From: Amblyornis subalaris
Taxonomy: Eukaryota; Chordata; Aves; Passeriformes; Ptilonorhynchidae
Length of the DNA stretch: 64,000 nucleotides
Direction of reading: 5' to 3'
NCBI GenBank assembly: GCA_018881555.1
Contig: JACAXG010000124.1
Location: forward strand, 1,054,001 to 1,118,000
A program made the position numbers and the translations under genes. Below the pieces are notes generated by a model. That model made no database searches. It was not told the DNA's origin and worked only from the letters and a program-made list of their open reading frames with translations. How positions within the stretch are numbered: position 1 is the first letter of the stretch; each line of letters opens with the position of its first letter. Below are positions 1-13,200 of the stretch, piece by piece.

Positions 1-559
1 AAAATAATTTAAAAGAGTATTTTCTAAATATTTTTTTCTGTAAAATATATAACAACCACAGAACATGCATTGCCAAAGTATGGTAAATTNTTTCTTGACC
101 ACAAGGGAAAGGCTTTATATAAATCCTGCTTTGAAGGTGATTCTGGAAGTCACTCTTTTTTGACCATCTATAAAAGTCGCCATTGCATGTCACCACAACA
201 CTGTTTTACTTATATTCTGTGCTTGCCTTTGCTTTGTGCACATCATTCTTCTAGGCTTTTTCTACCTTCTTTTAATTTTCTTTCNCTCTACAAGCAAATA
301 CATTTTTCATTTTATTAAATGATAGTGTTTTTAGTGATTTGTCAGGCTCATAAGTCACTGTTACCATAGCACCTGGGACCTTTCTTTATGATCTCTATGA
401 TCTTACACAAATGAAGATCAACATAACAATAAGGTGGGTAAAAGTTCTTATTTTCTGCATGGAAAACAGGAAACCACTCTGCTAGAGCATGAAAGAAAGA
501 AGCACGGGCTGGTTTTTCCACTTGTAAAGCTTCCTTTCTGTGATGAGTTTTTCAGTGAT
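1..559. other. AT-rich non-coding DNA, nothing recognised
   Basis: Low-complexity AT-rich sequence with two single N bases (90 and 285). The 82-codon open frame in it has no recognisable domain and two unknown residues. I see no repeat, RNA gene or exon signal. Confidence 0.6.
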
Positions 560-640
560 ATAGAATCATAAAGGCTGGAAAAGACCTCTAAGATCATTGA
601 GTCCAACAATTAACTTAGCGTTGTTTAACCTAGACATATA
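560..640 (-). mobile_element. CR1 retrotransposon, 3'-end fragment
   Basis: The segment opens with tagaatcataaaggctgg and continues through aagacctctaagatcattga and gtccaac. This is the reverse complement of the 3' end of an avian CR1 LINE, which normally ends in repeats of attctatga. Only about 80 bp is recognisable, so it is a severely 5'-truncated copy, as is usual for CR1. The distal boundary near 640 is approximate because the sequence fades into unique AT-rich DNA. No coding part survives. Confidence 0.75.
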
Positions 641-1719
641 TTTTCACTTCTGCATAGATTGAGCTTGTGGTTGCCTGTCTAAGCAAGCAGAAGTATTATT
701 AGAAGCATATTATGTGTAAAAATACATTTTAATTCAGTTTATATGTTTCTACTCCAATCTCAATTATATATGCATCAAATACCTTTATTAATTTAATAAG
801 TATTCTTTGCTTGTAATTTCAATGTTAATGAAAGACAACTTAATTGCTTTTAGAAATTTACTGTAACTGTATTTTATGTGAATTATCAAGTGAATATTAT
901 GTAGATCAATCATTGTTTTAGTGTTGAAAAAAATTTCAATTACAAGAATAACTCACATTCTAATAACAATAAATGGTGTTTCACTATGTAAAAGTCCATT
1001 GTCAAGATGCATAATTTTCAGATTTCCTTTCACTTAATAACAGAACCAACAAAGAGGAAAAAAAAAGAGATATAACTTTAGTACCTTCATATTTTCATTT
1101 CTGTTAAATATCACACTGAGTATGGTTCACATTTATCAATTTGAGTATGCAGCAGTTATGGGCTGCTTTTGTGTACATAATTTCTTTTATTAATTTTCCC
1201 ACAAATCAAATTATATGAGAAGAAAAAGAGGAAATAAAGATAATACTTTCATAAATATCTTAAGGGCAAATTAAAATTTGCATCACGAATCATTGGTATA
1301 TTATCCTTTTTCTCTGTTTTTTGACTGGAGAAAGAAGAATCAAAAATTCTCATGCGAGTTTATCTTTTTTCTCAAAATAAATCAAACAATGGTTGAAATG
1401 GTTTCCAACCTTCTTGTCATATGCTTCCTTACCGCATTAAGTAAGAAATAAAAATTAAGGTGTTGGTTTTGGGGTTTTGTTACTTTTTTTGTGTGTGAGA
1501 AGAGGTGCATATATTTCAAAAGCACATGTAATCTCAAAAACGTTCACAAAACTAAACTCCTGTCTTTAAGAAGCAGTCATCCTTCCTTTGCCAACTAAAA
1601 TATTAATTTGGATTTGTGAATGGTTTTTTTTTTTTTTCCTCCTCTGCTTTCCAAGCTGCCTCTGACCTGGTTCCCTTTTCCTTTCAAAATACCATGTCTT
1701 TTTACTGACAAAAATCAGA
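641..1719. other. AT-rich non-coding DNA
   Basis: No gene or repeat family recognised. It holds a T14 homopolymer at 1624-1637, and many short A and T runs. Confidence 0.6.
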
Positions 1720-2150
1720 GAGTCTTACCAAGTAATGCAGGCTTTGCCCCCTGAATGACAAGGTGCTGTTCTGGGAGCTAGGCACCACAGAGGCTGGGAG
1801 GGAAGTCGGGTGAAAAGCTGTTCCATATAATGCTGGTATATGAAACTGAAGTTCAGTGCTAGTGGCAAGTGGTCAGGAACAGCAACCATTTCAGCTGCAG
1901 AAGCTGTGTTCCAAGTTTTAGTCTGACCAAGATGTACATTGCATGCCTTGGAGAGCCTAAGAGAAGCAGTTGTGTCATTCTCCCAGGAAAAAGGTAGACA
2001 TAACCACAGAGGTTTCTTCAGCAATTTCCCACTCCCTCCCTGCTCGAGGAAGTCAACCTACACAGTTCCTCCTGATTTACTTCCTCCCATATTTGGGGAT
2101 CTGGATTACCTTTGTACAACACAACCCCACCTGGCAGTAGTGTCCTAACC
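1720..2150. other. GC-richer island, unidentified
   Basis: This stretch is visibly richer in G and C than its flanks and is open in several frames: 99 codons on the minus strand at 1725-2024 and 69 on the plus strand at 1939-2148. The two frames overlap on opposite strands and neither translation shows a motif I know. It could be an old repeat, a non-coding RNA exon or plain composition variation; I make no functional call. Confidence 0.3.
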
Positions 2151-5100
2151 CCAATGAGACTCAAACTGTGAATTGCTCAGGTGGTCAATATCAACGTCTT
2201 CTCCACCGGTGTGTTTATGTACCACATATGTATGTTAAGATCTAAAGACTGTATAAGCAGTTTTGCTTTGTGCATATTCAGCTGGGAAATATCCAGTGAG
2301 ATGTTAAACCTGATTACAGAATGTGGTTGAGAAAAATGAGCTTGCCAGATGTTACATTTCATTCCTTTTTAAATGTAGGTAGCTGAAGCCTGATTTCAGA
2401 AAGAAGGGCCATTGTACACTTCTGAGCAGCATTACACAATGTCTTTTTGCTTCAAACTGTGCCAAGAAACTACTGGTACAAGATAAATTAATTTCATCTT
2501 TGACTGCTTTGTCAATCAGCATAAGAAGATATTAAATCACAATAGAAAAGACATTGCAATACAGTGATTATTCTCCTGGGATATCCTAAAAGAGGAAGAG
2601 CAGTCAAGAGTTTCATATAGTACAGGACAGTAATTATCTCATGACAAGTATAGTCCCTGGAGATCACTTTAGAGCTATTTTAAAGGTATTGTGGAGAAAA
2701 GTGTGTATATATGTTGAACTAGAAGATGATAGAGATGGCACTTTACAGTCACAAAAATGAGTTCTAGCTGGTTGTGAGGTACACACTGATTAATTTAAAG
2801 TGTTAACAGACAATTGAATGCTTCTTCAGTTGAAGCATATTTATTACAGTGTGTAACAACCAGTTAATGACACTTTGAAACTGAAGCATAAGAAAGAAGT
2901 TGGAAAGCAACAATCTTCTCTTTTTTAATTCATTCATTTATTTTGCTTGATATAAAGCACTTCCTTTTTGGTTTTGCCTCTTAAAACTACTTTGAAAATG
3001 CAAGAGCATTTTTCCTTTTGGAAAAAAAAAAACAAACCAAAACACTGCATTTGACACAAAAGCAGAATATTGCTAAAGAAGGCTTGCTGAAGCTATGTTT
3101 TGAATTCTGGGGAATGTCAATGACTGACCTAAATTGAAATCAGTTTACAACTCCTTCAATAAGATATTCAACCACTTTGCCATATGCCTTATTCGTGTCT
3201 TGCAATTCACATTTGCTTACACAGTTCTAACACTAGACTATTTTAATATCCCTGGAAAACAGCATATGGTTACTGTTTCTCCTCTTAATGCAAGGACAAC
3301 AACGAAAGTATTTTTTCTTTAGCCTAAAAATTTCCCTTTCACCCAATATACTTGATTTCTGTTTCTATCAGAATAGACTATGTCATAAATATAGCAAGTA
3401 TGTTTGAGTGTGTGTGTATGCGTAGGAATTTTTTTCCTGAACTATCTGCTCTCCTTGAAAATATGACCTCCATGAAGCACACAAAAAATTGAATATGCAT
3501 AAATACTTGCATACACACTTTGTGTGTGAAAAAAAGTCTTTAAAAATTACCATAATAGTTGAGCAAACAGCAAATTAATTAAATTATAATACACAAGTAT
3601 TGATAGGTCAGTGCTAAACAGACTGTAAGAGTGAATTCTGTAACTTGATGTTTAGAAAATTATTACTACAAAATACATCCCCGTTTGCAGATTTAAGACA
3701 GGATATTATCCTTTTATCAAGAATCATATGAAAACAAGGTTAGTAAAAAACACCTGTGGATGCAATATGCATTCTTCATGCATAATAAAGTTAGGGGATC
3801 AAAAAACTACAGTGCTGCAATATTGATTACTCCTTTGCATAGCATGGAAATAAAAAAAAAAATGTTCATAACACATTTACAGTTTTTTGTAAGGTCCCCT
3901 GAGGCATATGCTGATATTAAAATGGGACAGGAAAAAAAAAAGCAGGAATATGATTTTGGGGATATTATTTACAAATAATATTTCTGAAGTGCCAGTGAAT
4001 TTGTATTTCCTTCTTTTTCCTTTTCTGCAACTATTCTGACTAAGATAAAAGAATAGAAAGGACTGTTACCAGTATTCTTGTCACATTTTTAATAAAGGAC
4101 TAAAATACGTATTAATTTCTAAGGAGCATAAGGACACCTTAATAGAAATAGAGGACCTATCACAAAGGAAGAAATCAGAAATTCATGCCAAAAAAGGTAA
4201 AATTCATCTTTGGAAAAGGGCCAGCACATAGTCCACATCCCATTAAATTTTAATATGACAACTTCATTGAGTCTCATGTAATCTCATGCCTGATGTCTGC
4301 TCCCAGGATGAATTTCACACAGGATAATGGAATATAGAACAAAGGCCAAAGAAAGCATTAAGAGCTCTAGTGTTTACAGGGCATATATAAAGTATATTCT
4401 GCCTAGACATGAATAAAGTCTGAAGCAGCATCGGTAGATGCAGATGTAGGTTAAGGTTCCGAATTAACCAACAGTAATTTTTTTCATTTCCTAAACTTAT
4501 CTGAAGAGGAGGCACTTGCTGTGCCTCATGCTATTCTCTTAACACTTATTATTCCCTCTTTAGTATTTTCTTCTTCAGCTCTCCAGTACAACACATCATG
4601 CATTACAACCTCCCTCCTCTACAACATGTCCCCTGTGTCTTTGCCACATAAAGCCCTGTTTACAAAAGGCTAAAGATCACCTCCGACAGACAACTCAGGA
4701 TCACCAGAGTTTCAACTGATACACAGTTTAACCTTTAGTTAAAGACCAATCTGTGAGAAGAGGCATTACTTTTTTTTTTCCCCAAGTCCCATGGGTAGTC
4801 TCTGAAGACAAATTCCTCTGTTCATGTGTAAGTAAAAAACAAGAACCAGAAAATACTAGTTTTAGGAAACAGAAGGTTTTCTATATTTTCTAACAGAATT
4901 TGAGCTATTTAGCGAGAAGCAAAAAAAAAAAAGGTTTTGTGTTAATAAAACTGATATGTTCACAATCCATGTATTTTAATTTAAATTAATTTGTTTGTAG
5001 CTGAGTGGGATGAAACTTTTAAAAGCCTCTCAGCCATACCAGTGGTGGTGTTTCATTTTACCACTGTTTGTAATTATCTGTTTACACTAACATAACAAAT

Positions 5101-6308
5101 GTGGTGCCTCCAGCAAAAAGCTAAAGGTTGATGAGAAACAGAGTGAAAAAGCACCTAAATGTTAGACTAGTCAGCAAGATCTTCAAGTTTGTTAAAATTA
5201 ATACAAGCTATCATTAGAGTACTGTACAGTTCAGTGCTTCATAAATAGGAAAAACAAAGCAGTAATGCTTTTTGTAGCTTTCAGCTTGACTTTTATGTGG
5301 TTTCATCTTCCTCTAACAAATCAGGATGCAGAACTCCTCATAAAGCTTCCAGTATAGGTCAACAGTATAATAATTCATTATGTGCATCCTGAGCTACTTA
5401 CAACTTGAATGCATCCGGAATGATTGAAAAAATATATCCTAATTACATAAAATACAACAACCAAGAATAAAGAATTACCTCTCTTTGCTCTAGGGTGAAG
5501 GTGGATACCTCTTCAATACTTTGCCTACTTCATTGACTGACCCAGTTGTCTTGGCAGAGCAAAATAAAAAAGTTTCTTCACTTCTGTCTGCTGAGTCCTA
5601 CATGTACCGAAGAACAGAAGGGTTCTTTCCCATTGGTGGTTGATGTTTTCTGAAATGAAATGAAATATCATAGTACATCTTTGCCATGCTTTTTGCTGCA
5701 TAAATTATAAAGTGCTTCAGACTGAGTATTGAGGCTGCTTCAGAAAAACACATTGAGGAGAATCAGTGCCAATTAATTTCAGATTTTGAAAGTTTATTCA
5801 AAATGAATGAGTGCATTACTTACCATACAATTTTATCAGGATAGAAGGTAATTCCCACAATGTTTTAAATCATTCACAACCTTGATCACTTGTGGTGAAG
5901 ATTTCTGGGCGTGCCAAGCAATTAAAAGAATTGGGAATACCAAAGTGGGTGAAAGAATTCTTTGCTAAAACACTGAGTTACTCAAACATTATTTAAAAAA
6001 CATTTGAAATTCTGAATAATGAATTTATTCAGAGAATCATAGAGCATTTCTTAATAAAAGTTCTATGCAAGAAGTCATACACCTCTTACTTAGATGCCTA
6101 TAGTACAATCATATCTTATTGCAATAATAAACATTTGGCTGACCTGCCTCTCAAAAATAGGTAAAAAACCCATGGAAAATTGAGCAAAACAAAACATCTG
6201 GCTACAATCTCAGTGGCAAACATAAGCTTTGTCTTTTTATATAATCAATCATCAAGAGCTATCAAAAGCCCCTGGTCCAAGTAGGGACTGTTGAACAGAG
6301 AACGAAAA
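2151..6308. other. AT-rich non-coding DNA
   Basis: Four kilobases with no recognisable exon, RNA gene or transposon. Short A-runs occur, for example near 3030 and 4921. The sequence around 6028-6045 contains agaatcatagagca, which resembles a CR1 tail, but the similarity does not extend. Confidence 0.55.
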
Positions 6309-6428
6309 TATTTGGCCTACAGGGATCTGAAGGTATTTTAGGTTCTTCAGTGATGCAAGGGTTTGACAAAGAAATATATATGTAGAAAACGGAAAGCATA
6401 TAGTTGTAAAAATGGACATAATAATCCA
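6309..6428 (+). repeat. Local duplication, copy A
   Basis: About 120 bp that align by eye with 7576-7699 in the same orientation. Shared blocks in order: atttggc at the left edge, ctattttagg or gtattttagg, gatgcaagg followed by ttt or att, gaaatatata, gaaagca, and tgtaaaaatg followed by ccata or acata. Small indels separate them. Divergence is clearly high, so the duplication is old. The 5' flank is weakly similar and the 3' flank is not. It may be a tandem segmental duplication or two copies of an ancient dispersed repeat I do not recognise. Confidence 0.7.
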
Positions 6429-7575
6429 CATAGTGTTTGTAATTTGTAGNATCCAGATATCAAAACTTCTTTTTTTCAATGAGACGTGCCAGATTCTAAA
6501 ACAAAGCAAGAAAGATGGTTTTGGGTTTTTCTGAAGTGCTTGAAGTAGCTAAAAAAATGAATGCTATCCCCTTTTTTATACATAAAATGAAACATTTAGA
6601 GGGACAAAAAGGATTAGATCAATCCGAAATTAAATTTTTCAGTGGCAATCTGAGATCTCCCATTCAAGTCAGCAGCAGTTCTCTGCTCAGGAACTGCAAC
6701 ACCAGATCATTAATTTTACTGTGTTAATGACTAATTTCAAAGCCACTGTTTCTAAAAAGATAAATGAAAATAAATATTCTTTCTTTTCTTTCAGGTATGA
6801 AAGGTATGTTAGAGGAACTGCAAACATGAATTGAAAAGTCAGCTTACTTCTACTGGCATTTTACAAGGTTGCAACAGATAAAATAGGATCTAATCTTTCT
6901 CTTTTTTGGAGGGAAACATCAATAGATATTATTGCCCAGAGCTTTTCCAAAGATCCAAAGTGGGATCTTTTTTTCCTTTTCCATTTCTTGAAGAGGAATT
7001 TTTCCACATGCTTTATGCATGTATTTTCATCACTGCAAGTATTCAAAGGCCACCTGGAAACAGAATCAATCTCAGAAGAACAGACGTGTCAAACAGGGCA
7101 ACCAAAGTCCAGAGAAGTGTTCCTTGCCAGTAGATGTTTCATCCTGAATCAGGCAGTGACTCAAAATTTGTGCCACCTTCTGCTGAGCTGTGTGTTATGA
7201 TGTAACCATTCATCAACGAGGAAATCCATAAATTCATGAAATATCCACAAAATGGAATTTTAATAACAGGTTATGAGAACTGTGAGAGAGTCTGCCAGCA
7301 TATTCCTGTAAAGATTTATACTTCTCTGACAACAAGTATGACTGAGACTCAAGGGTGCAACCTGTATGAAAAAGTCTTGTCTCCCTGGTGGCAGATGAGG
7401 GTAGGGCCAGTGAGTTTACATTGTTACTCAGTTTGGACTCATTAGTATGGAATTCTTTCTTCTCCAGCCTGTAGAACAAAGATAAGTAGCAGACACAAAG
7501 CTATGAGATACAAAGGTGAAACAGAAAAAATAATAATGAAGAATAAAGTATACTATTTTCACTATAATGAAGTCC
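6429..7575. other. Spacer between the duplicated copies
   Basis: About 1.15 kb of unique-looking sequence separating the two ~120 bp copies. Short open frames of 60-81 codons occur on both strands, but none resembles a known protein. One N at 6450. Confidence 0.5.
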
Positions 7576-7699
7576 ATTTGGCTTCAGCTATAGAAGCAAG
7601 CTATTTTAGGCTCTCTAGCGATGCAAGGATTTAACAGACAATGAAATATATATTAAAAACCTGAAAGCAAATATGTGTAAAAATGTCCATAATATTTCA
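7576..7699 (+). repeat. Local duplication, copy B
   Basis: The partner of 6309-6428, in direct orientation. The best-conserved part is the core from ctattttagg through gatgcaagg and gaaatatata to tgtaaaaatg. Both copies lack a long open frame. Confidence 0.7.
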
Positions 7700-7910
7700 C
7701 TCATCAATATGCTTTAATCCTGGTGAGGATTATGGAAAGGATTTACAATTTAAAATTTAATATCGCATTGGCTTATAAAACCCCTGATTTTTGCTTTGGT
7801 ATATGTAAGTAATGCTAAAAAAATCCCACAGCATCAATCGCTTCCAAGTTTTCTGATTTTGTATCAAAATGAAACTGGAAGCTTCTGTTTGACCTCAAAC
7901 TGTCTCATCA
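7700..7910. other. AT-rich flank, nothing recognised
   Basis: Lies between duplication copy B and a GC-richer island. It forms the first part of a 112-codon open frame (7796-8134, plus) that has no recognisable domain. Confidence 0.4.
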
Positions 7911-8110
7911 ATGGTTTCTCAGGGTCTGCTCCCTGCACTGCTGCTCCTTGCCCAGGGACATGGCCTCCTGCCACCGAAGTCCCACCTGAACCAGGAGTGT
8001 CCATCTCCTCCAGAAGCAGAGCAAGGGGTAAACCTTATCTAGACACCAGTCCTGTGCTGGACCCTTTGACCACTGTTTGGGCACAGTCCCTGAAAAGCTG
8101 CTTTTATTTT
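7911..8110. other. GC-richer island, possible non-coding exon
   Basis: A short C- and G-rich patch inside AT-rich DNA, part of a 112-codon plus-strand frame (7796-8134). A tttctcag acceptor-like site lies just before 7923 and a caaggggtaaa donor-like site near 8030, so a small exon of about 105 bp is conceivable. The residues encoded are proline- and serine-rich and match nothing I know. Splice-like sites of this quality are common by chance, so I give it little weight. Confidence 0.15.
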
Positions 8111-9930
8111 GACAGGGTGCTGAAATTGGTATGAAAACAAGCCCTGGCTATGGTTTGAAGGCTAAAGAAGCTGGAATGGTTCTTCCAGCACAGAAATACC
8201 AAGTGCTTTGTGAGGAGAAGGCAATGGCTGACAGGAGTTTTTGAGGAGTGCCATCTTCTCGAACTGTCAGGCACTGATTTTATTCACAAATCTGTGAATC
8301 TCCAGGAATGCTACAGGCAAAAATCCTTCCCTTGTGGTGCATCTCCAACATCGTCTTCTCAGGAGCTTTAAAACCTAGGCTTTACTGTCTTTTCTCATTA
8401 ATTTTGAATAGCCGAGCAGACATGGAGAATTCAGTTTGTCTAGCTTGTCACTGCCCAGTAAATGAATTTCACAGAAGAAATGTCACAGAGCCCAAAGCCC
8501 CCAAATGACAAAGTGCTGCAATCTGACTTTTCTTTCATTTGGGAAGATGTGGTTATCTGTGAATAAAGACCTCATATTCCCAGTAGTGATCAGTTCCACA
8601 AAATTTTTGTGTCAATTTCGCTGAATTTGAGGATGCTGTAAACTTAGGACAAAATGCTGCCTCAACTTCATCTGACATCAATACAGCTTTAATGAATCTG
8701 ACCCTCTAATTCTCAGCTCTCAAAGCCACCAGCTCTGGTGCAATGAACTGACACATTGTTTAGCATACATTTTTAAAATCTCATTTAATTTTATAGTAGA
8801 TTTTTTGTCTTAAAAGCTTACACTTTTATTGAGCAATTAAACTGCATTCTCAGTCAGGGGGAAGAAATGCTCATAAAATAGAAATAAGCTAAGCAGTAAT
8901 TTCTAGACAGAAGTTGCATTTTTATTTCCTCCATCATAATAGGAACAAGAATTTGCTTTGTAAATTAAGATGTGGAGTTTTCTAAAGAGCTGAAAATGAA
9001 AATTGATTTGTTTAAATTTTTTTTTCCTTAAGAGAGATTAAGTTTGGAGTTCTTGGAATAACAAAGTGCTTCTGGTATAACAGCCTTATCAGATCAGTCA
9101 AATAAAATGAGCAATAGTTGTTGGAATCTTTTTCTACAACCATTTTGCTGACTGATGGCTGTTTTCAATGCATCACACACCGAATTTTTTCCCAGAAAGC
9201 ACCTCTGTTTTAATGCATACATTTTAAAGGTAACCTTGCTACTGCCATCAAATTAGTAAAATCAGTTGTAAACAGTTCTGATTTTAAAGCAAGATGACTG
9301 AAGACATCTTCATGATGGTTCAATGACTACCAGTGAATTTTATATGTGATGTTTAAAAGCATAAAACATTATGTACAGTACCTAAGTATGTCTTCAAGTA
9401 TAATAATTACAAAATTAAGTTTTAACAAATGTGAATTTGAAGATTGCTATTTGTAAGACAGTATCAATGTCTTTTATTTCACTTATCACCTTCATTCTTA
9501 TTAAATTGTTCTGGTAGCTTCTAAAGTATGTTTCTATTCACCATGAGTAAGAAAGGAAAACTGTACACACTTAAAATAATTACACAAAACTGCCTAAAAT
9601 ATTAAAAACCCCACCAATATGTATTTCATTTGAAGAAAATATTAAACCACAAAACCATACACTGCTAATCTATGGAGAAATTCTCCTTTCTTTTTCCGCT
9701 GTTAACTAAATGTCGCTGAACAAATAAAAGAATTCAACAATATATCTTCGAGAAAATACCTTGTTAAAATATCTCTATATCTATATTATGGATACCTACC
9801 TACTTAATATGAGTGTTCAATGAATACAAACACCTCAAAAATAATTTGGATAGAGAAGACATACACGCAGCAGCAAAGTAGGCAGAAATATATGACAAGA
9901 CTCAACAAGTAACAGCTTTACCAATATACG
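8111..9930. other. AT-rich non-coding DNA
   Basis: No recognisable gene or transposon. Frequent AATAAA-like strings are expected from composition. Confidence 0.55.
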
Positions 9931-10423
9931 CACAGTTCTGGTGTCCCCAACGTAAGTAGGACATGGAACAGTTGGAGCAAGTCCAGAAGAGGCCATGAAA
10001 TTGATGAGAGGAGCGGAGCATCTCCCCTGTGAAGAGAGGCTGAGAAAGTTGGGGCTGTTCAGCCTGGAGAAGAGAAGGTTGAGTGGAGACCTCATAGCAA
10101 CCTTCCAGTGTCTGAAGGAAGCCAGAGAGGGACTCTTCACTAGCAACTCTAGTGATAAGACAAGGAGTAATGGGTTCAAACTGAAAGAAGGGAAATTTAG
10201 GTTACACATGAAGAAGCAATTCTTTACTGTGAAAGTGGTGAGACAGTGGAACAGGTTGCCCAGGGAGGTTGTGGATGCTCCATCCCTGGAAGTGTTCAAG
10301 GTCAGGTTGGATGGGGCTCTGAGCAATCTGCTCTAGAGGGAGGTGTTCCTGCCCATGGCAGCAGTGTTGGAACTTGATGATCTTCAAGGTTCCTTCCAAC
10401 ACCAACTGTTCTATGACTCTATG
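9931..10423 (+). mobile_element. CR1 retrotransposon, 5'-truncated, plus strand
   Basis: About 490 bp of the 3' part of an avian CR1 LINE. It starts inside ORF2 at cacagttctgg, passes through the conserved block gttcagcctggagaagagaa and the region encoding WNRLPRE, reaches the ORF2 stop near 10336, and ends after a 3' UTR in ctatgactctatg, a decayed version of the CR1 terminal repeat. The element is dead: the upstream endonuclease and reverse transcriptase parts are missing. It is the best-preserved CR1 piece in the window. Confidence 0.93.
9995..10336 (+). pseudogene. CR1 ORF2 C-terminal remnant
   Basis: A 113-codon open frame inside the CR1 fragment, encoding the extreme C-terminus of the retrotransposon's endonuclease/reverse transcriptase polyprotein. 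Recognisable marks are [16 protein letters not shown] near the start and [20 protein letters not shown] near the end, then the family's usual terminal RLDGALSNL and stop. The catalytic domains lie upstream in a complete element and are absent here. The first ATG is not an authentic start; the frame is simply the part of ORF2 not yet broken. The 163-codon antisense frame over the same DNA (9835-10326) is a shadow. Confidence 0.88.
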
Positions 10424-12993
10424 CTTAAAAATTGGTTAAGGCCTGAGTGCTAGCAGAAATCTGCTTCAGTATCCCGAAGAATCCTCGCACTAATAGCCTA
10501 AAAACAATAGTATGTAAAACTCTTTAATCTTTATATAGATGTTAAGTAAATGAAATATTATTTCAAAAATGCAACTTTCTATGGGATTATAATGATAGTC
10601 CTTTCTAAAGTAAGAATCCTACTGGTTTCAGTCCCTATCTGAAAAGCAGAGGCATATGAAGCTGCTGCACCACTTGAAAGCCATTCTGTCACATTAATTC
10701 TTGTGAAGCATGATGAGTGGAAGTGGAAAGAAGGTGCTTTTATCCCTTGTTATACACTAGTTTACAGCAGATTGAAAATTTTCTGACCACCTAAACAGTT
10801 GTTAACAGTGGATACTGATTTTATTAAATCAAAAACATGTCAGCAAAATCTATCAACTTTACTGACACATAGGAAAAAAGTTCTCAAGAAGTTTCTTTGA
10901 AGTATGATGATGTCCTTTATTTTGAGTACTACATTAAGTCATGAAATTTAAATATTTTACTATTCTGTACTAAATAGGAGTGCAATGTAGTTGCAATAAT
11001 GTTATTGTTTGAAGTGTTCCAGGAACATCAAAACTAAGCACTTAAATCACAAGAACGGGTTTTTTTCCAGTATGCACTAAAAGTACTCTGCACTAATCAT
11101 TTTGGAAGGATCATTTTGAATATCTTTCCAAAGATATTTTGGCTGCACGTTCCAACTTAGGAAAAAAAAAAAATCAAAATCATTATACTTATTTCTGATG
11201 AAAAAAACATTCCAAATTTTGACCAGACTTGATTGGAGTCATGCTCTAGTTCGTGCTTCACCCCTTTTACAGTGCACCATATTGCACTGTGTGGAAAACT
11301 GAAGAGTTATAACACTGAGCTCTAATGACTCTTAGATCAATAAAGCACTGTGACATGCTGTACTCCCAGGTGAAAGGAAAATTGAGCTGGCAATTGACAT
11401 CTCGGATCTGCCAGTTCCTTACATTCACAGAGACATTATTATTTAGTCTGGTTGAAAGCAATATTCTAATATAACCAAAGGTCAGGGTTGAGTAATAAAT
11501 CTGAAGCTAGAGTCAGTTTATCATAATACTGCCATGTAAAAGTCACAATGTGTAAGTAAAGGTCAGTTTTAGCAAGTCATATTCAAGTGTTTTTCCTTTG
11601 GGCTATGGTAAAAAAAATCCTCTTCTGTGTTATGCGATAAGTAAATACTGAAAGGTATAACAATCACTAAATAGCATATTAAAATTATCTGATTTTAATC
11701 CTGTTGTGTATCAGATTTTTAGACTGCACCACCATTCCAGTCTGTTAAGTTTCTCAGCACATCATCAAGTTTACCTTACCATACATTCCCCTCAACCAAT
11801 AACCAGAAATATTATTAGCTCATTCTACAGGTGTTTCTGAGGACTTCCAAAGTTTCCTTCCTTTTTGTTTCACTGAAGGCATTGAGGGATTGTCATACTA
11901 TTTAGCAAGAACTTCACTTAGTAAGCAAGCTGAAGTAACACTATGTACCTTGCCATGATTCTTTTTTGTAAACTTTTAAACTGATGTAAGCTGTACCTTC
12001 CTGTCAGCAAAGTCAAATGATCAAAAAGCATCACTCTAGTCAAACAGCTGAAAACATAAAAGCATTCACATGCCATTTCTCCTTAGGACAGCACATTTCA
12101 GCTGGAAACCTCTTCCATGAATCAAAAATTGCTATGCCAATCTATGGTCCCAGGAAAATAACATAAATGTGGGAGCTGTTTTACACTGAAGAATAGTGTG
12201 AGTGTTAATATTTGAATATTACATCTTGATGAGAACTAATAATAAGATCCCATAACAAGCAATAATACAATATAGCCTCACGGTCTGTAATAGAATGCAA
12301 TTGAATCATTGTGGTGCCTGGGTCTAGAAGTATGCAAGANCTGTGAGTAATTAGTGTGTAAACTACTAATGTAAGCATGGTTGGTTTAAAAAAAAATTAA
12401 AGAAAGAAACAAAAGCCTCATAGGACACAAACTATAGTCAATGTCCATTCTGGACTTCTTACTAATCATGTTTATCATCAGAGGTCCACTGAAATTTTCT
12501 ACTGCTGTAGATATTTATATCATAATTGCCATTATCAAACCTTTAATGAAGGTTTGCCAAACATCATTACTATTCACTAGCTTTTTTCCTGCCCTCCTCC
12601 TATGCCTTACCAGAATGTTTACTATAGAGATGCTGGACATCAACAAGAATTCAATTTATGAAGACTATGTTCATTTCAATCTGTTATGTCAGGAGCAGAA
12701 GAGGTCATGCAAAATTTATTTTTTTTATCATGGCACATTTTTCTTACACAGAAGAAATTTCCAAAACTCTGCCTTTTCACTTTCATTAATCTAATCATAG
12801 AAACATTTTCTTCCTAGTCTAATCGTGTATGATAAATAATTACAAATAGTGTAAAAGTTAATTATTTAAATTGAGCCACATACATCTACCAAGACCCCTA
12901 AACTTTTTGCGCAACATCCATTAGGGGTTCTCATAAAAACCAGCAATAGTAAATACCATCTGTTGTCTTTACTTCCTTTTCTGTCTTGCCATC
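10424..12993. other. AT-rich non-coding DNA
   Basis: No repeat family or exon recognised. A 117-codon plus-strand frame at 12441-12794 is hydrophobic and composition-driven, with no known motif. One N at 12340. Confidence 0.55.
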
Positions 12994-13200
12994 AGGTATT
13001 TGTACACATGGATAAGCCTGAGCCTTCTTTTCTCCAGGCTGAACAGTCCCAGCTCTCTCAGCATTTCCTCATATGAAGGGTGCTGCAAGCCTTTAATCAT
13101 CTTCATGTGCTTTGCTGGGCTGAATTCAGTTTGTCCTTCTAGCTAGGAGCCCAGACCTAGACACAGCACTCCAGACTCACCAGTAGAGGGGAGAGGAATC
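12994..13200 (-). mobile_element. CR1 retrotransposon fragment, minus strand
   Basis: About 200 bp reading as the reverse complement of the CR1 ORF2 C-terminal region. The diagnostic block is ttctccaggctgaacagtcc, followed by agctctctcagc, aatcatctt, gagcccagacct and acacagcactccaga. Both ends are truncated, including the 3' UTR and terminal repeat, and several small indels break every frame. It lies in the opposite orientation to the copies at 9.9 and 15.4 kb. Confidence 0.88.

Noticed and set aside
6028..6045. CR1-like tail string agaatcatagagca
   Set aside because: Similarity covers only about 15 bases and does not continue into CR1 sequence on either side.
9835..10326. 163-codon minus-strand frame, the longest in the window
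   Set aside because: It is antisense to the CR1 ORF2 remnant and therefore a shadow frame.
12441..12794. 117-codon plus-strand open frame
   Set aside because: Hydrophobic, AT-driven composition, no domain, and length within chance expectation.
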